Positions 39,753 to 49,284 of a DNA stretch of 64,000 bases are shown one piece after another. The notes under the pieces were generated by a model that saw only the letters and a program-made list of their open reading frames with translations, was not told where the DNA came from and ran no database searches. Origin of the DNA: Photorhabdus noenieputensis. GTDB taxonomy: Bacteria; Pseudomonadota; Gammaproteobacteria; Enterobacterales; Enterobacteriaceae. Made by a program: the position numbers and the translations under genes. Position 1 is the first letter of the stretch, and each line of letters starts with the position of its first letter. The stretch covers positions 45,644-109,643 of the forward strand of contig NZ_RCWC01000002.1 in the NCBI RefSeq assembly GCF_018448935.1, read 5' to 3'.

Positions 39753-40553
39753 ATGTATCACATTGTTGCTTCAGATTTAGATGGCACTTTGCTGTCTCCT
39801 GATCACAAATTAACTTCTTACACCAAGGAAACTCTTAATTTACTGACCAATAAAGGCATTCATTTTATTTTTGCTACTGGTCGTCATCATGTAGATGTTG
39901 CGCAAATCCGAGATGTTCTTGGTATTGATGCTTATATGATTACTTCCAATGGCGCTCGGGTACACAATGCTATGGGTGAACTGGTTTTCAGTCACAATGT
40001 TGATCCTGAGATCGTGCATGATTTGTGCCTAATGGAGTTTGATAACACTGATATTCTGACGAATTATTATTGTCATGATCACTGGTATATGAATCGTGAA
40101 TGTCCTGAACAGAAAGAATTTTTTCAGGAATCAGTGTTTCATTATCAACTTTTTGAACGTGACAACTTTAAAATCGATGATGTATGTAAAGTTTATTTTA
40201 CCTGCGGCGATCATGATCTATTGGTTACGTTGGAAGAGAAAATCAAAGCGCGTTGGGGTGATAGAGTCAATGTGAGTTTCTCGTTGCGCAATTGTCTGGA
40301 AGTTATGGCTGGTGGTGTTTCGAAAGGTCATGCACTTGAGCAAGTGGCTCAAGCTATGGGTTATAAACTGAGTGATTGTATTGCTTTTGGCGATGGCATG
40401 AATGACTTTGAAATGCTGGCGGTAGCAGGTAAGGGCTGTATTATGCAAGATGCTCACCAGCGCTTGAAAGATATCCTGCCAGAAATGGAAGTGATTGGCT
40501 CAAACGCTGATGATGCGGTTTCCCACTATTTGTGCAAAATGTATCAGGTTTAA
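39753..40553 (+). CDS. yigL: HAD sugar/pyridoxal phosphatase YigL
   Basis: A 266-residue Cof-type HAD phosphatase, the same length as E. coli YigL. Nucleophile motif ASDLDGTLLSPDH at the N-terminus, threonine motif FATGRH, lysine region VSKGHALEQVAQAMG and metal motif FGDGMNDFEML. In E. coli YigL dephosphorylates sugar phosphates under glucose-phosphate stress (its mRNA is a target of SgrS) and also pyridoxal phosphate. The start has AGGAA 8 nt upstream; an overlapping upstream extension into pldB is unlikely. It is the last backbone gene before the T6SS island. Confidence 0.93.
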   Translation: MYHIVASDLDGTLLSPDHKLTSYTKETLNLLTNKGIHFIFATGRHHVDVAQIRDVLGIDAYMITSNGARVHNAMGELVFSHNVDPEIVHDLCLMEFDNTDILTNYYCHDHWYMNRECPEQKEFFQESVFHYQLFERDNFKIDDVCKVYFTCGDHDLLVTLEEKIKARWGDRVNVSFSLRNCLEVMAGGVSKGHALEQVAQAMGYKLSDCIAFGDGMNDFEMLAVAGKGCIMQDAHQRLKDILPEMEVIGSNADDAVSHYLCKMYQV

Positions 40554-40573
40554 TTTATTATTCACTGTAATTG

Positions 40574-40596
40574 CAGCGCTATTGGCGCTGTTTTTT
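40574..40596 (+). terminator. Intrinsic terminator of yigL
   Basis: CAGCGC-tattg-GCGCTG followed by six Ts, 20 bp after the yigL stop. The T-run touches the stop codon of the last array gene on the other strand, so this is the exact boundary between backbone and island. Confidence 0.85.
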
Positions 40597-41564
40597 CATT
40601 TGTTTTCTTCATCATCAGGGGGACCTAAGCGATCCAATTCTGCCAAAATCAAAGGAATTTGAGCTTCTAAATCGGCAGGTCTTTTATCTTTACTCCACCA
40701 AATAAGCGGTTCACGGCGTTTATAATCCACTTTACTGACTGCCTCTTTGCCGTTTAATAAGAATTTCACCATAAAGGCGACCGCCAGAGCTTTATCATTG
40801 CCACTACTTAAAAAAGCAAAAGAATAACTGCTGACGTTAGGGATAAAACCCCGCCCGATAAGTTGATTGTTCTCGTTCAGGCCATAAACTTTGAGGAACA
40901 GAATATTAGTTTTTTCTGCCATGCCTACTTGTGGATAGCGAGCGGCATAGGCTTTGCCTTTATACCAAGTATAAAAGATCTGCCGTTCGCGATCGATAAT
41001 TAATGGTGCTTGACGGCGTAAGAAAAAGATGGCCCAGACAAAAGGTGGGATAATTATTAGATAAAGGAGTATGAAGCCTATATCAATTTTGATAATCCGT
41101 GAACTACTAGGATAAAAGGTATAGCGATAGTGAAGATATTTTCTCAAAGATATCTCTTTATCGTTACCAATATAACGGGCATTTTCCATATAGCTGGGTA
41201 GATCACTGCGTAGATAAAATTCGTCACCGTATTCCTCTTTTACTAAATTGACCCACTGATGAATACCTTTCTCATCATTTTTACGATCTTTGATAAATCC
41301 ATTAATATTTAGAATAAGGCTACTAATGATCCCTAATGTAACCGGGATTAGGGTAATACTCCGGGCGCGGCGTTGAGTGTTACGGATATGGCATTCCTTA
41401 TTATCAAGGTAGTCTAATATTTCTACATGCTTAATTGTTTCCTCATCTTTAATATCCGGTGGTGCTGCCAGAAGTTCTTTTTCCCAGCGAGCCAGCCGTT
41501 GGGCTGGCAATGGATGGATAGTGGGAAACCATTTTTTGAGTAAGTTTTTTAATCGTTGTTTCAT
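40596..41564 (-). CDS. Array copy 15 (distal end), two-TM candidate immunity protein
   Basis: A 322-residue member of the array with membrane helices at about 71-87 and 160-182. It is the last copy, and its C-terminus PPDDEENK differs from the PPDEDLSE of the others, which is needed only where the ATGA junction follows. N-terminal block HIRNTQRRARSI (type A), loop opening KDRKNDEKGIHQW (family shared with copies 1 and 6), pre-TM2 YTFYPSSSR and exit WAIFFLRRQ. Confidence 0.9.
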   Translation of the reverse strand: MKQRLKNLLKKWFPTIHPLPAQRLARWEKELLAAPPDIKDEETIKHVEILDYLDNKECHIRNTQRRARSITLIPVTLGIISSLILNINGFIKDRKNDEKGIHQWVNLVKEEYGDEFYLRSDLPSYMENARYIGNDKEISLRKYLHYRYTFYPSSSRIIKIDIGFILLYLIIIPPFVWAIFFLRRQAPLIIDRERQIFYTWYKGKAYAARYPQVGMAEKTNILFLKVYGLNENNQLIGRGFIPNVSSYSFAFLSSGNDKALAVAFMVKFLLNGKEAVSKVDYKRREPLIWWSKDKRPADLEAQIPLILAELDRLGPPDDEENK

Positions 41565-42529
41565 TCGGAAAGATCTTCATCAGGGGGACCTAAGCGATCC
41601 AATTCGGCCAGAATCAACGGAATTTGAGCTTCTAAATCGGCGGGTTTTTTATCTTTACTCCACCAAATAAGCGGCTCACGACGTTTATAATCCACCTTAC
41701 TGACCGCCTCTTTACCATTTAATAAGAATTTCACCATAAAAGTCAGCGCCAGACCTTTATCATTACCACTGCTTAAGAAAGCAAAAGAATAACTGCTGAC
41801 GTTAGGGATAAAACCACGCCCGACAAGGTTATTATTTTCGTCTAGGCCATAAACTTTGAAGAACAGAATATTAGTTTTTTCTGCCATGCCTACTTGTGGA
41901 TAGCGAGCGACATAGGCTTTACCTTTATACCAAGTGTAAAAGATCTGCCGTTCACGGTCGATAATTAATGGTGCCTGACGGCGTAAGAAAAAGATGGCCC
42001 AGACAAAAGGAGGAATAATCAGTAGATAGAGTAGCAGAAAACCTATATCGACTTTAAAAAGGTAGTCGCTATATCGATAATAATTATATCGATAATGTAA
42101 GTACTTTCTCAGGGACAGATTTTTATCATCACCAATATAATTCATACCGTTCAAATAGTCAGGAAGGTCATCGCGTAGATAAAATTTCTCCCCATATTCT
42201 TTTTTAGCTACATCAACCCAATGATAAATTTCTGACTCATTACTCTTTCGTTCTTCTATGAAATCATTTGCCGTTAATAACATACTGGTAATTAGTCCCA
42301 GTGTTACAGGGATCAAAGTAATACTCCGGGCGCGGCGTTGAGTGTTACGGATATGGCATTCCTTATTATCAAGGTAGTCCAATATTTCCACGTGCTTAAT
42401 GGTTTCTTCATCCTTAATATCTGGCGGTGCTGCCAGAATTTCTTTTTCCCAACGAACCAGCCGTTGGGCTGGCAATGGATGAATAGTAGGAAACCATTTT
42501 TTAAGTAAATGTTTTAATCGTTGTTTCAT
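41561..42529 (-). CDS. Array copy 14, two-TM candidate immunity protein
   Basis: 322 residues, type A N-terminal block with KHLLKKWF and RLVRWEKE near the start. The first helix is of the GLITSMLL kind. Its loop EERKSNESEIYHW is nearly that of copy 10, but the end MNYIGDDKNLS replaces the usual RYIGNDKEIS and is unique in the array. The second helix is preceded by YRYSDYLFKVDIGF. The C-terminal domain has two private changes, LALTFMVKF and KDKKPADLE. Confidence 0.88.
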   Translation of the reverse strand: MKQRLKHLLKKWFPTIHPLPAQRLVRWEKEILAAPPDIKDEETIKHVEILDYLDNKECHIRNTQRRARSITLIPVTLGLITSMLLTANDFIEERKSNESEIYHWVDVAKKEYGEKFYLRDDLPDYLNGMNYIGDDKNLSLRKYLHYRYNYYRYSDYLFKVDIGFLLLYLLIIPPFVWAIFFLRRQAPLIIDRERQIFYTWYKGKAYVARYPQVGMAEKTNILFFKVYGLDENNNLVGRGFIPNVSSYSFAFLSSGNDKGLALTFMVKFLLNGKEAVSKVDYKRREPLIWWSKDKKPADLEAQIPLILAELDRLGPPDEDLSE

Positions 42530-43494
42530 TCGGAAAGATCTTCATCAGGGGGACCTAAGCGATCCAATTCGGCCAGAATCAACGGAATTTGAGCTTCTAA
42601 ATCGGCAGGTCTTTTATCTTTACTCCACCAGATAAGCGGTTCACGACGTTTATAATCCACCTTACTGACCGCTTCTTTGCCGTTTAATAAAAACTTCACC
42701 ATAAAGGCGACTGCCAAAGCTTTATCATTGCCACTACTTAAGAAAGCAAAAGTATAACTGCTGACATTAGGGATAAAACCACGTCCGATAAGTTTATTAT
42801 TTTCGTCTAGCCCATATATTTTGAGATACAAAATATTAGCTTTTTCCACCATGCCTAATTGTGGATAACGGGCGGCATAAGCTTTACCTTGGTACCAAGT
42901 GTAGAAAATCTGTCGTTCACGGTCAATAATTAATGGTGCCTGACTCTGCCAAAAAAATATACAATATACAAAGGGTGGAATAATCAATAGATAAAGTAGC
43001 AGGAAGCTTATATCAATTATGAGCAATCTAGTACTGCTTGGGTAAAAAGTATAACGATAATATAAATACTTCCTTAGTGATATTTCTTTATCATTACCAA
43101 TATAACGGGCATTTTCCATATAGTCTGGTAAATCGTCACGCAGATAAAACTTTTCTCCATATTTTTCTTTTACTAGCTCTACCCAGGAATGAATATCTGA
43201 TTCAGTATCCTTTCGTTCTTTCATAAAATCATTCACAGTTAATACTAGACTGGTAATTAGTCCTAGTGTAACAGGAATTAGAGTAATACTCCTAAAACGG
43301 CGTTGAGGATTGCGGATATGACACTCCTTATCATCAAGGTAGTCCAGTATTTCCACATGTTTAATGGTTTCTGCATCCTTAATATCTGGCGGTGCCGCCA
43401 GAATCTCTTTTTCCCAACAAACCAGCCGTTGGGCTGGCAAAGGATGAATAGTAGGAAACCATTTTTTAAGTAAATGTTTTAATCGCTGTTTCAT
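42526..43494 (-). CDS. Array copy 13, two-TM candidate immunity protein
   Basis: 322 residues with the hybrid N-terminal block HIRNPQRRFRSI, which joins the left half of type A to the right half of type B and is shared only with copy 6. The loop begins KERKDTESDIHSW. Exit from the second helix is YCIFFWQSQ, without the RR of most copies. The C-terminal domain carries LGMVEKANILYLKIYG, intermediate between the LEKTNILYLK and AEKTNILFLK versions. Confidence 0.88.
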   Translation of the reverse strand: MKQRLKHLLKKWFPTIHPLPAQRLVCWEKEILAAPPDIKDAETIKHVEILDYLDDKECHIRNPQRRFRSITLIPVTLGLITSLVLTVNDFMKERKDTESDIHSWVELVKEKYGEKFYLRDDLPDYMENARYIGNDKEISLRKYLYYRYTFYPSSTRLLIIDISFLLLYLLIIPPFVYCIFFWQSQAPLIIDRERQIFYTWYQGKAYAARYPQLGMVEKANILYLKIYGLDENNKLIGRGFIPNVSSYTFAFLSSGNDKALAVAFMVKFLLNGKEAVSKVDYKRREPLIWWSKDKRPADLEAQIPLILAELDRLGPPDEDLSE

Positions 43495-44459
43495 TCGGAA
43501 AGATCTTCATCAGGGGGACCTAAGCGATCCAATTCGGCCAGAATCAACGGAATTTGAGCGTCTAAATCGGCAGGTCTTTTATCTTTACTCCACCAGATAA
43601 GCGGCTCACGGCGTTCATAATCCACCTTACTGACTGCCTCTTTGCCATTTAATAAGAATTTCACCATAAAAGCCAGCGCCAGACCTTTATCATTGCCACT
43701 GCTTAAAAAAGCAAAAGAATAACTGCTGACGTTAGGGATAAAACCACGCCCGATAAGTTTATTGTTCTCGTCTAGGCCATAAACTTTGAGGAACAGAATA
43801 TTAGTTTTTTCTGCCATGCCTACTTGTGGATAGCGGGCGACATAAGCTTTGCCTTTATACCAGGTGTAAAAGATCTGTCGTTCGCGATCGATAATTAATG
43901 GTGCTTGTCGGAGAGAGAAAAACACACCCCAAACAAAAGGTGGAATAATCAGTAGGTAAAGTAGCAAAAATGCCATATCAGTTAAAAAAATATCATTACT
44001 ATATTTATAATAATTATAGCGATAATGCAGATATTTTCTCAGAGAGATTTCTTTATCGTTACCAATATAACGGGCATCTTCCATATAATTGGGCAAATCA
44101 TTGCGCAAATAAAACTCTTCGCCATATTTCCCCTTTACCAACTCTATCCAATCACGAAGATTAGATTCAGCAATTTTTCGCTCTTCTATAAAATCATTCA
44201 CTGTTAATAACAGGCTAGTAATTAATCCTAGTGTTACCGGGATTAAGGTAATACTTCGGAAGCGACGCTGGGGATTTCTAACCCAGCATTCCTTATCGTT
44301 AAGGCTGTCCAGTATTTCCACGTGCTTAATGGTTTCTGCATCCTTAATATCTGGTGGTGCTGCCAGAAGTTCTTTTTCCCAGCGAGCTAGCCGTTGGACT
44401 GGCAATGGATGAATAGTGGGAAACCATTTTTTGAATAAGTTTTTTAATCGTTGTTTCAT
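43491..44459 (-). CDS. Array copy 12, two-TM candidate immunity protein
   Basis: 322 residues. Type B block WVRNPQRRFRSI, first helix GLITSLLLTV, loop EERKIAESNLRDWIELVKGK, pre-TM2 YKYSNDIFLTDMAF and exit WGVFFSLRQ. Over the whole middle it is almost identical to copy 3, nine positions upstream in the array. Private changes: NLFKKWF and KVDYERREP. Confidence 0.88.
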   Translation of the reverse strand: MKQRLKNLFKKWFPTIHPLPVQRLARWEKELLAAPPDIKDAETIKHVEILDSLNDKECWVRNPQRRFRSITLIPVTLGLITSLLLTVNDFIEERKIAESNLRDWIELVKGKYGEEFYLRNDLPNYMEDARYIGNDKEISLRKYLHYRYNYYKYSNDIFLTDMAFLLLYLLIIPPFVWGVFFSLRQAPLIIDRERQIFYTWYKGKAYVARYPQVGMAEKTNILFLKVYGLDENNKLIGRGFIPNVSSYSFAFLSSGNDKGLALAFMVKFLLNGKEAVSKVDYERREPLIWWSKDKRPADLDAQIPLILAELDRLGPPDEDLSE

Positions 44460-45424
44460 TCGGAAAGATCTTCATCAGGGGGACCTAAGCGATCCAATTC
44501 TGCCAGAATAAATGGAATTTGAGCGTCTAAATCGGCGGGTCTTTTATCTTTACTCCACCAGATAAGCGGCTCACGGCGTTTATAATTCACTTTACTGACT
44601 GCCTCTTTGCCATTTAATAAGAATTTCACCATAAAGGCGACTGCCAGAGCTTTATCATTGCCACTACTTAAGAAAGCAAAAGAATAACTGCTGACGTTAG
44701 GGATAAAACCACGCCCGATAAGTTGATTGTTTTCGTCCAGGCCATAAACTTTGAGGAACAGGATATTAGTTTTTTCTGCCATGCCTACTTGGGGATAGCG
44801 GGCGGCATAAGCTTTGCCTTTATACCAGGTGTAAAAAATTTGCCGTTCACGGTCGATAATTAATGGAGCTTGACGGCGTAAGAAAAAGATGGCCCAGACA
44901 AAAGGAGGTATAATCAGTAGATAGAGTAGCAGAAATGTTATATCAGTTACCAAAATATCATTACTATATCTATAATGGTTATAGCGATAATACAGGTATT
45001 TTCTTAAGGAAATTTCTTTATCATGGGCAATGTATTCATATTTTTTAAGAAAATTTGGTAGAGCAGGATCCAAATAAAACTTCTCACCATAATCTTTTTT
45101 TGCATCATTAACAGACCAAAGCAGGTTCTTTTCCGCTGCCCGCCATGTTTCAATAAAATCGTTAACGTTTAGTACTAGGCTACTAATAATCCCCAGTGTG
45201 ACCGGGATCAAAGCAATACTCCGGGCACGGCGTTGGGTGTTGCGGATATGACATTCTTTATTATCAAGGTAGTCCAGTATTTCCACGTGCTTAATGGTTT
45301 CTGCATCCTTAATATCTGGTGGTGCTGCCAGAATTTCTTTTTCCCAGCGTGCCAGCCGTTGGGCTGGCAATGGATGAATAGTAGGAAACCATTTTTTGAG
45401 TAAGTTTTTTAATCGTTGTTTCAT
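44456..45424 (-). CDS. Array copy 11, two-TM candidate immunity protein
   Basis: 322 residues, type A block. It carries the most divergent loop family, ETWRAAEKNLLWSVNDAKK and FYLDPALPNFLKKYEYI, which lacks the RYIGND motif and is shared with copies 2 and 7 only. Exit WAIFFLRRQ. C-terminal variants KVNYKRREP and PFILAELD. Confidence 0.88.
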   Translation of the reverse strand: MKQRLKNLLKKWFPTIHPLPAQRLARWEKEILAAPPDIKDAETIKHVEILDYLDNKECHIRNTQRRARSIALIPVTLGIISSLVLNVNDFIETWRAAEKNLLWSVNDAKKDYGEKFYLDPALPNFLKKYEYIAHDKEISLRKYLYYRYNHYRYSNDILVTDITFLLLYLLIIPPFVWAIFFLRRQAPLIIDRERQIFYTWYKGKAYAARYPQVGMAEKTNILFLKVYGLDENNQLIGRGFIPNVSSYSFAFLSSGNDKALAVAFMVKFLLNGKEAVSKVNYKRREPLIWWSKDKRPADLDAQIPFILAELDRLGPPDEDLSE

Positions 45425-46389
45425 TCGGAAAGCTCTTCATCAGGGGGACCCAGGCGATCCAATTCGGCCAGAATAAATGGAATTTGAGCTTCTAAATCGG
45501 CGGGTCTTTTATCTTTACTCCACCAGATAAGCGGCTCACGGCGTTTATAATCCACCTTACTGACTGCCTCTTTGCCATTTAATAAGAATTTCACCATAAA
45601 AGCCAGCGCCAGACCTTTATCATTGCCACTACTTAAGAAAGCAAAAGAATAACTGCTGACATTAGGGATAAAACCACGCCCGATAAGTTGATTGTTCTCG
45701 TCCAGACCATAGACTTTGAGGAACAGAATATTAGTTTTTTCTGCCATGCCTACTTGTGGATAGCGGGCGACATAAGCTTTGCCTTTATACCAGGTGTAAA
45801 AGATCTGTCGTTCGCGATCGATAATTAATGGTGCCTGACGGCGTGAAAAAAACACTCCCCAGACAAAAGGAGGGATAATTAGCAGATAGAGCAGCAAGAA
45901 ACCTATATCAATTTTGAGAAGTCTGGAACTACTTGGATAAAAGGTATATCGATAATATAAATATTTTCTTAGTGAAATTTCTTTATCATTGCCAATATAG
46001 CGTGTATCTTTCAGATAGCCCGGTAAATCATCGCGTAAGTAAAATTTCTCACCATATTCCTTTTTAGCTATATTAACCCACCGATAAATTTCTGATTCAT
46101 TACTCTTTCGTTCTTCGATAAAATTGTTAACGTTTAATACAAAGCTGCTAATAATCCCCAGTGTTACTGGGATCAAGTTAATACTCCTGAAACGGCGCTG
46201 GGGATTTCTAACCCAGCACTCCTTATCATTAAGGCGATCCAGTATTTCCACATGTTTGATGGTTTCTGCATCCTTAATATCTGGTGGTGCCGCCAAAATT
46301 TCTTTTTCCCAGCGGGCCAGCCGTTGAACTGGCAATGGATGAATAGTAGGAAACCATTTTTTGATTAAATGTTTTAATCGTTGCTTCAT
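45421..46389 (-). CDS. Array copy 10, two-TM candidate immunity protein
   Basis: 322 residues, type B block, start variant KHLIKKWF, first helix GIISSFVLNV. Loop EERKSNESEIYRW, the family of copy 14 four positions further on, ending YLKDTRYIGND. Pre-TM2 YTFYPSSSRLLKIDIGF and a recombinant exit WGVFFSRRQ that mixes the WGVFFSLRQ and RRQ forms. Tail PPDEELSE. Confidence 0.88.
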   Translation of the reverse strand: MKQRLKHLIKKWFPTIHPLPVQRLARWEKEILAAPPDIKDAETIKHVEILDRLNDKECWVRNPQRRFRSINLIPVTLGIISSFVLNVNNFIEERKSNESEIYRWVNIAKKEYGEKFYLRDDLPGYLKDTRYIGNDKEISLRKYLYYRYTFYPSSSRLLKIDIGFLLLYLLIIPPFVWGVFFSRRQAPLIIDRERQIFYTWYKGKAYVARYPQVGMAEKTNILFLKVYGLDENNQLIGRGFIPNVSSYSFAFLSSGNDKGLALAFMVKFLLNGKEAVSKVDYKRREPLIWWSKDKRPADLEAQIPFILAELDRLGPPDEELSE

Positions 46390-47354
46390 TCGGAAAGATC
46401 TTCATCAGGGGGACCTAAGCGATCCAATTCTGCTAAAATCAAAGGAATTTGAGCTTCTAAATCGGCGGGTCTTTTATCTTTACTCCACCAAATAAGAGGC
46501 TCACGGCGTTTATAATTCACTTTACTGACTGCCTCTTTGCCATTTAATAAGAATTTCACCATAAAAGCCAGCGCCAGACCTTTATCATTGCCACTGCTTA
46601 AAAAAGCAAAAGAATAACTGCTGACGTTAGGGATAAAACCACGCCCGATAAGTTTATTGTTCTCGTCTAGGCCATAAACTTTGAGGAACAGAATATTAGT
46701 TTTTTCTGCCATGCCTACTTGTGGATAGCGAGCGGCATAGGCTTTACCTTTATACCAGGTGTAAAAAATCTGTCGTTCATGGTCGATAATTAATGGTGCC
46801 TGACGGCGTAAGAAAAAGATGGCCCAGACAAAAGGAGGAATAATCAGTAGATAGAGTAGCAGAAAACCTATATCAATTTTCAAAAAAGAGTCACTATGCC
46901 GATAATAGTTATAACGGTAATATAAATATTTTCTTAGGGAGATTTCTTTATCGTTACCAATATAACGAGCATTTTCCATATAATCGGGTAGATCATTGCG
47001 TAGATAAAATTCGTCACCATATTCCTCTTTTACTAAATTGACCCACTGATGAATACCTCTCTCATCAATTTTCCGTTCTTTGATAAATTCGTTAATATTT
47101 AGAATAAGACTACTAAGAATCCCTAATGTAACTGGGATCAAGGCAATACTCCGAGCGCGGCGTTGGGTATTGCGAATATGGCATTCTTTATTATCAAGGT
47201 AGTCCAATATCTCCACGTGCTTAATGGTTTCTGTATCCTTAATATCCGGTGGTGCTGCCAGAATTTCTTTTTCCCAGCGAGCCAGCCGTTGGGCTGGCAG
47301 TGGATGGATAGTGGGAAACCATTTTTTGAGTAAGTTTTTTAATCGTTGTTTCAT
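46386..47354 (-). CDS. Array copy 9, two-TM candidate immunity protein
   Basis: 322 residues, type A block, first helix GILSSLILNI. Loop KERKIDERGIHQWVNLVKEE, close to copy 15 after its first residues. Pre-TM2 YRHSDSFLKIDIGF as in copy 6, but exit WAIFFLRRQ. Private change IIDHERQIFYTW in the otherwise invariant IIDRERQIFYTW. Confidence 0.88.
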   Translation of the reverse strand: MKQRLKNLLKKWFPTIHPLPAQRLARWEKEILAAPPDIKDTETIKHVEILDYLDNKECHIRNTQRRARSIALIPVTLGILSSLILNINEFIKERKIDERGIHQWVNLVKEEYGDEFYLRNDLPDYMENARYIGNDKEISLRKYLYYRYNYYRHSDSFLKIDIGFLLLYLLIIPPFVWAIFFLRRQAPLIIDHERQIFYTWYKGKAYAARYPQVGMAEKTNILFLKVYGLDENNKLIGRGFIPNVSSYSFAFLSSGNDKGLALAFMVKFLLNGKEAVSKVNYKRREPLIWWSKDKRPADLEAQIPLILAELDRLGPPDEDLSE

Positions 47355-48319
47355 TCGGAAAGATCTTCATCAGGGGGACCTAGGCGATCCAATTCTGCCA
47401 GAATCAACGGAATTTGAGCATCTAAATCGGCGGGTCTTTTATCTTTACTCCACCAGATAAGCGGCTCACGGCGTTTATAATCCACCTTACTGACCGCCTC
47501 TTTGCCGTTTAATAAGAATTTCACCATAAAGGCGACTGCCAGCGCTTTATCATTGCCACTACTTAAGAAGGCAAAAGAATAACTGCTGACGTTAGGGATA
47601 AAACCACGCCCGATAAGTTGATTGTTTTCGTCCAGGCCATAAACTTTGAGATAAAAAATATTAGTTTTTTCCCCCATGCCTACTTGTGGATAGCGGGCGG
47701 CATAGGCTTTGCCTTTGTACCAGGTGTAAAAAATTTGCCGTTCACGGTCGATAATTAATGGTGCTTGTCGGAGAGAGAAAAACACACCCCAAACAAAAGG
47801 TGGAATAATCAGTAGGTAAAGTAGCAAAAATGCCATATCAGTTAAAAAAATATCATTACTATATTTATAATAATTATAGCGATAATGCAGATATTTTCTC
47901 AGAGAGATTTCTTTATCGTTACCAATATAACGTGCATTTTCCATATAATCAGGTAAATCATTGCGTAGATAAAATTTATCACCATATTCCTCTTTGACTA
48001 AATTAACCCAACGGTGAATGCCTATTTCATTTTTTTTTCTCGATTCTATAAAATCATTAACATTTAACACTAGGCTGCTAATAATCCCTAATGTAACTGG
48101 GATCAAGGCAATACTTCGGGCGCGGCGTTGAGTATTATGAACATGACATTCCTTATTATCAAGGTAGTCTAGTATTTCCACATGTTTAATGGTTTCTGCA
48201 TTCTTAATATCCTGTGGTACCGCCAGAATTTCTTTCTCCCAGCGTGCCAGCCGTTGGGCTGGCAATGGATGAATAGTGGGAAACCATTTTTTGAGTAAGT
48301 TTTTTAATCGTTGTTTCAT
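47351..48319 (-). CDS. Array copy 8, two-TM candidate immunity protein
   Basis: 322 residues, type A block with the private form HVHNTQRRARSI and the acidic-region variant LAVPQDIKNAE. Loop ESRKKNEIGIHRW, related to copies 4 and 5. The second-helix region (YKYSNDIFLTDMAF and exit WGVFFSLRQ) is that of copies 3 and 12, so loop start and loop end come from different families. GMGEKTNIFYLK is shared with copy 3. Confidence 0.88.
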   Translation of the reverse strand: MKQRLKNLLKKWFPTIHPLPAQRLARWEKEILAVPQDIKNAETIKHVEILDYLDNKECHVHNTQRRARSIALIPVTLGIISSLVLNVNDFIESRKKNEIGIHRWVNLVKEEYGDKFYLRNDLPDYMENARYIGNDKEISLRKYLHYRYNYYKYSNDIFLTDMAFLLLYLLIIPPFVWGVFFSLRQAPLIIDRERQIFYTWYKGKAYAARYPQVGMGEKTNIFYLKVYGLDENNQLIGRGFIPNVSSYSFAFLSSGNDKALAVAFMVKFLLNGKEAVSKVDYKRREPLIWWSKDKRPADLDAQIPLILAELDRLGPPDEDLSE

Positions 48320-49284
48320 TCGGAAAGATCTTCATCGGGGGGACCTAAGCGATCCAATTCGGCCAAAATCAACGGAATTTGAGCGTCTAAATCGGCAGGT
48401 CTTTTATCTTTACTCCACCAGATAAGCGGCTCACGGCGTTTATAATCCACTTTACTGACCGCCTCTTTGCCATTTAATAAGAATTTCACCATAAAAGCTA
48501 GCGCCAGACCTTTATCATTGCCACTGCTTAAAAGAGCAAAAGTATAACTGCTGACATTAGGGATAAAGACACGTTCGATAAGGTTATTATTTTCATCCAA
48601 TCCGTAGACTTTGAGATACAGAATATTGGTTTTTTCCAGCATACCTAATTGTGGATAACGGGCAGCATAGGCTTTACCTTTATGCCAGGTATAGAAAATC
48701 TGTCGTTCACGGTCGATAATTAATGGTGCCTGACGGCTCCAGAAAAATATGCAATAAACAAAAGGTGGAATAACCAGTAGATAGAGCAATAAAAATGCCA
48801 TATCAGTTATTAAAATATTACTGCTATATCTATAATGGTTATAGCGATAATACAGGTATTTTCTTAAGGAAATTTCTTTATCATGGGCAATGTATTCATA
48901 TTTTTTAAGAAAATCTGGTAGAGCAGGATCCAAATAAAACTTCTCACCATAATCTTTTTTTGCATCATTAACAGACCAAAGCAGGTTCTTTTCCGCTGCC
49001 CGCCATGTTTCAATAAAATCGTTAACGTTTAACACCAGACTGCTAATAATCCCCAGAGTTACTGGGATCAAGTTAATACTCCTGAAGCGACGCTGGGGAT
49101 TTCTAACCCAACACTCCTTATCATTAAGGCGATCCAGTATTTCCACATGTTTGATGGTTTCTGCATCCTTAATATATGGTGGTACTGCCAGAATTTCTTT
49201 TTCCCAGCGGACCAGCCGTTGGGCTGGCAGTGGATGGATAGTGGGAAACCATTTTTTGAGTAAGTTTTTTAATCGTTGTTTCAT
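48316..49284 (-). CDS. Array copy 7, two-TM candidate immunity protein
   Basis: 322 residues. It joins a type B block to the ETWRAAEK loop that copies 2 and 11 carry behind type A. Exit YCIFFWSRQ and the C-terminal form LIERVFIPN are those of copies 4 and 6. Private changes LAVPPYIKDAE and FALLSSGND. Confidence 0.88.
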   Translation of the reverse strand: MKQRLKNLLKKWFPTIHPLPAQRLVRWEKEILAVPPYIKDAETIKHVEILDRLNDKECWVRNPQRRFRSINLIPVTLGIISSLVLNVNDFIETWRAAEKNLLWSVNDAKKDYGEKFYLDPALPDFLKKYEYIAHDKEISLRKYLYYRYNHYRYSSNILITDMAFLLLYLLVIPPFVYCIFFWSRQAPLIIDRERQIFYTWHKGKAYAARYPQLGMLEKTNILYLKVYGLDENNNLIERVFIPNVSSYTFALLSSGNDKGLALAFMVKFLLNGKEAVSKVDYKRREPLIWWSKDKRPADLDAQIPLILAELDRLGPPDEDLSE

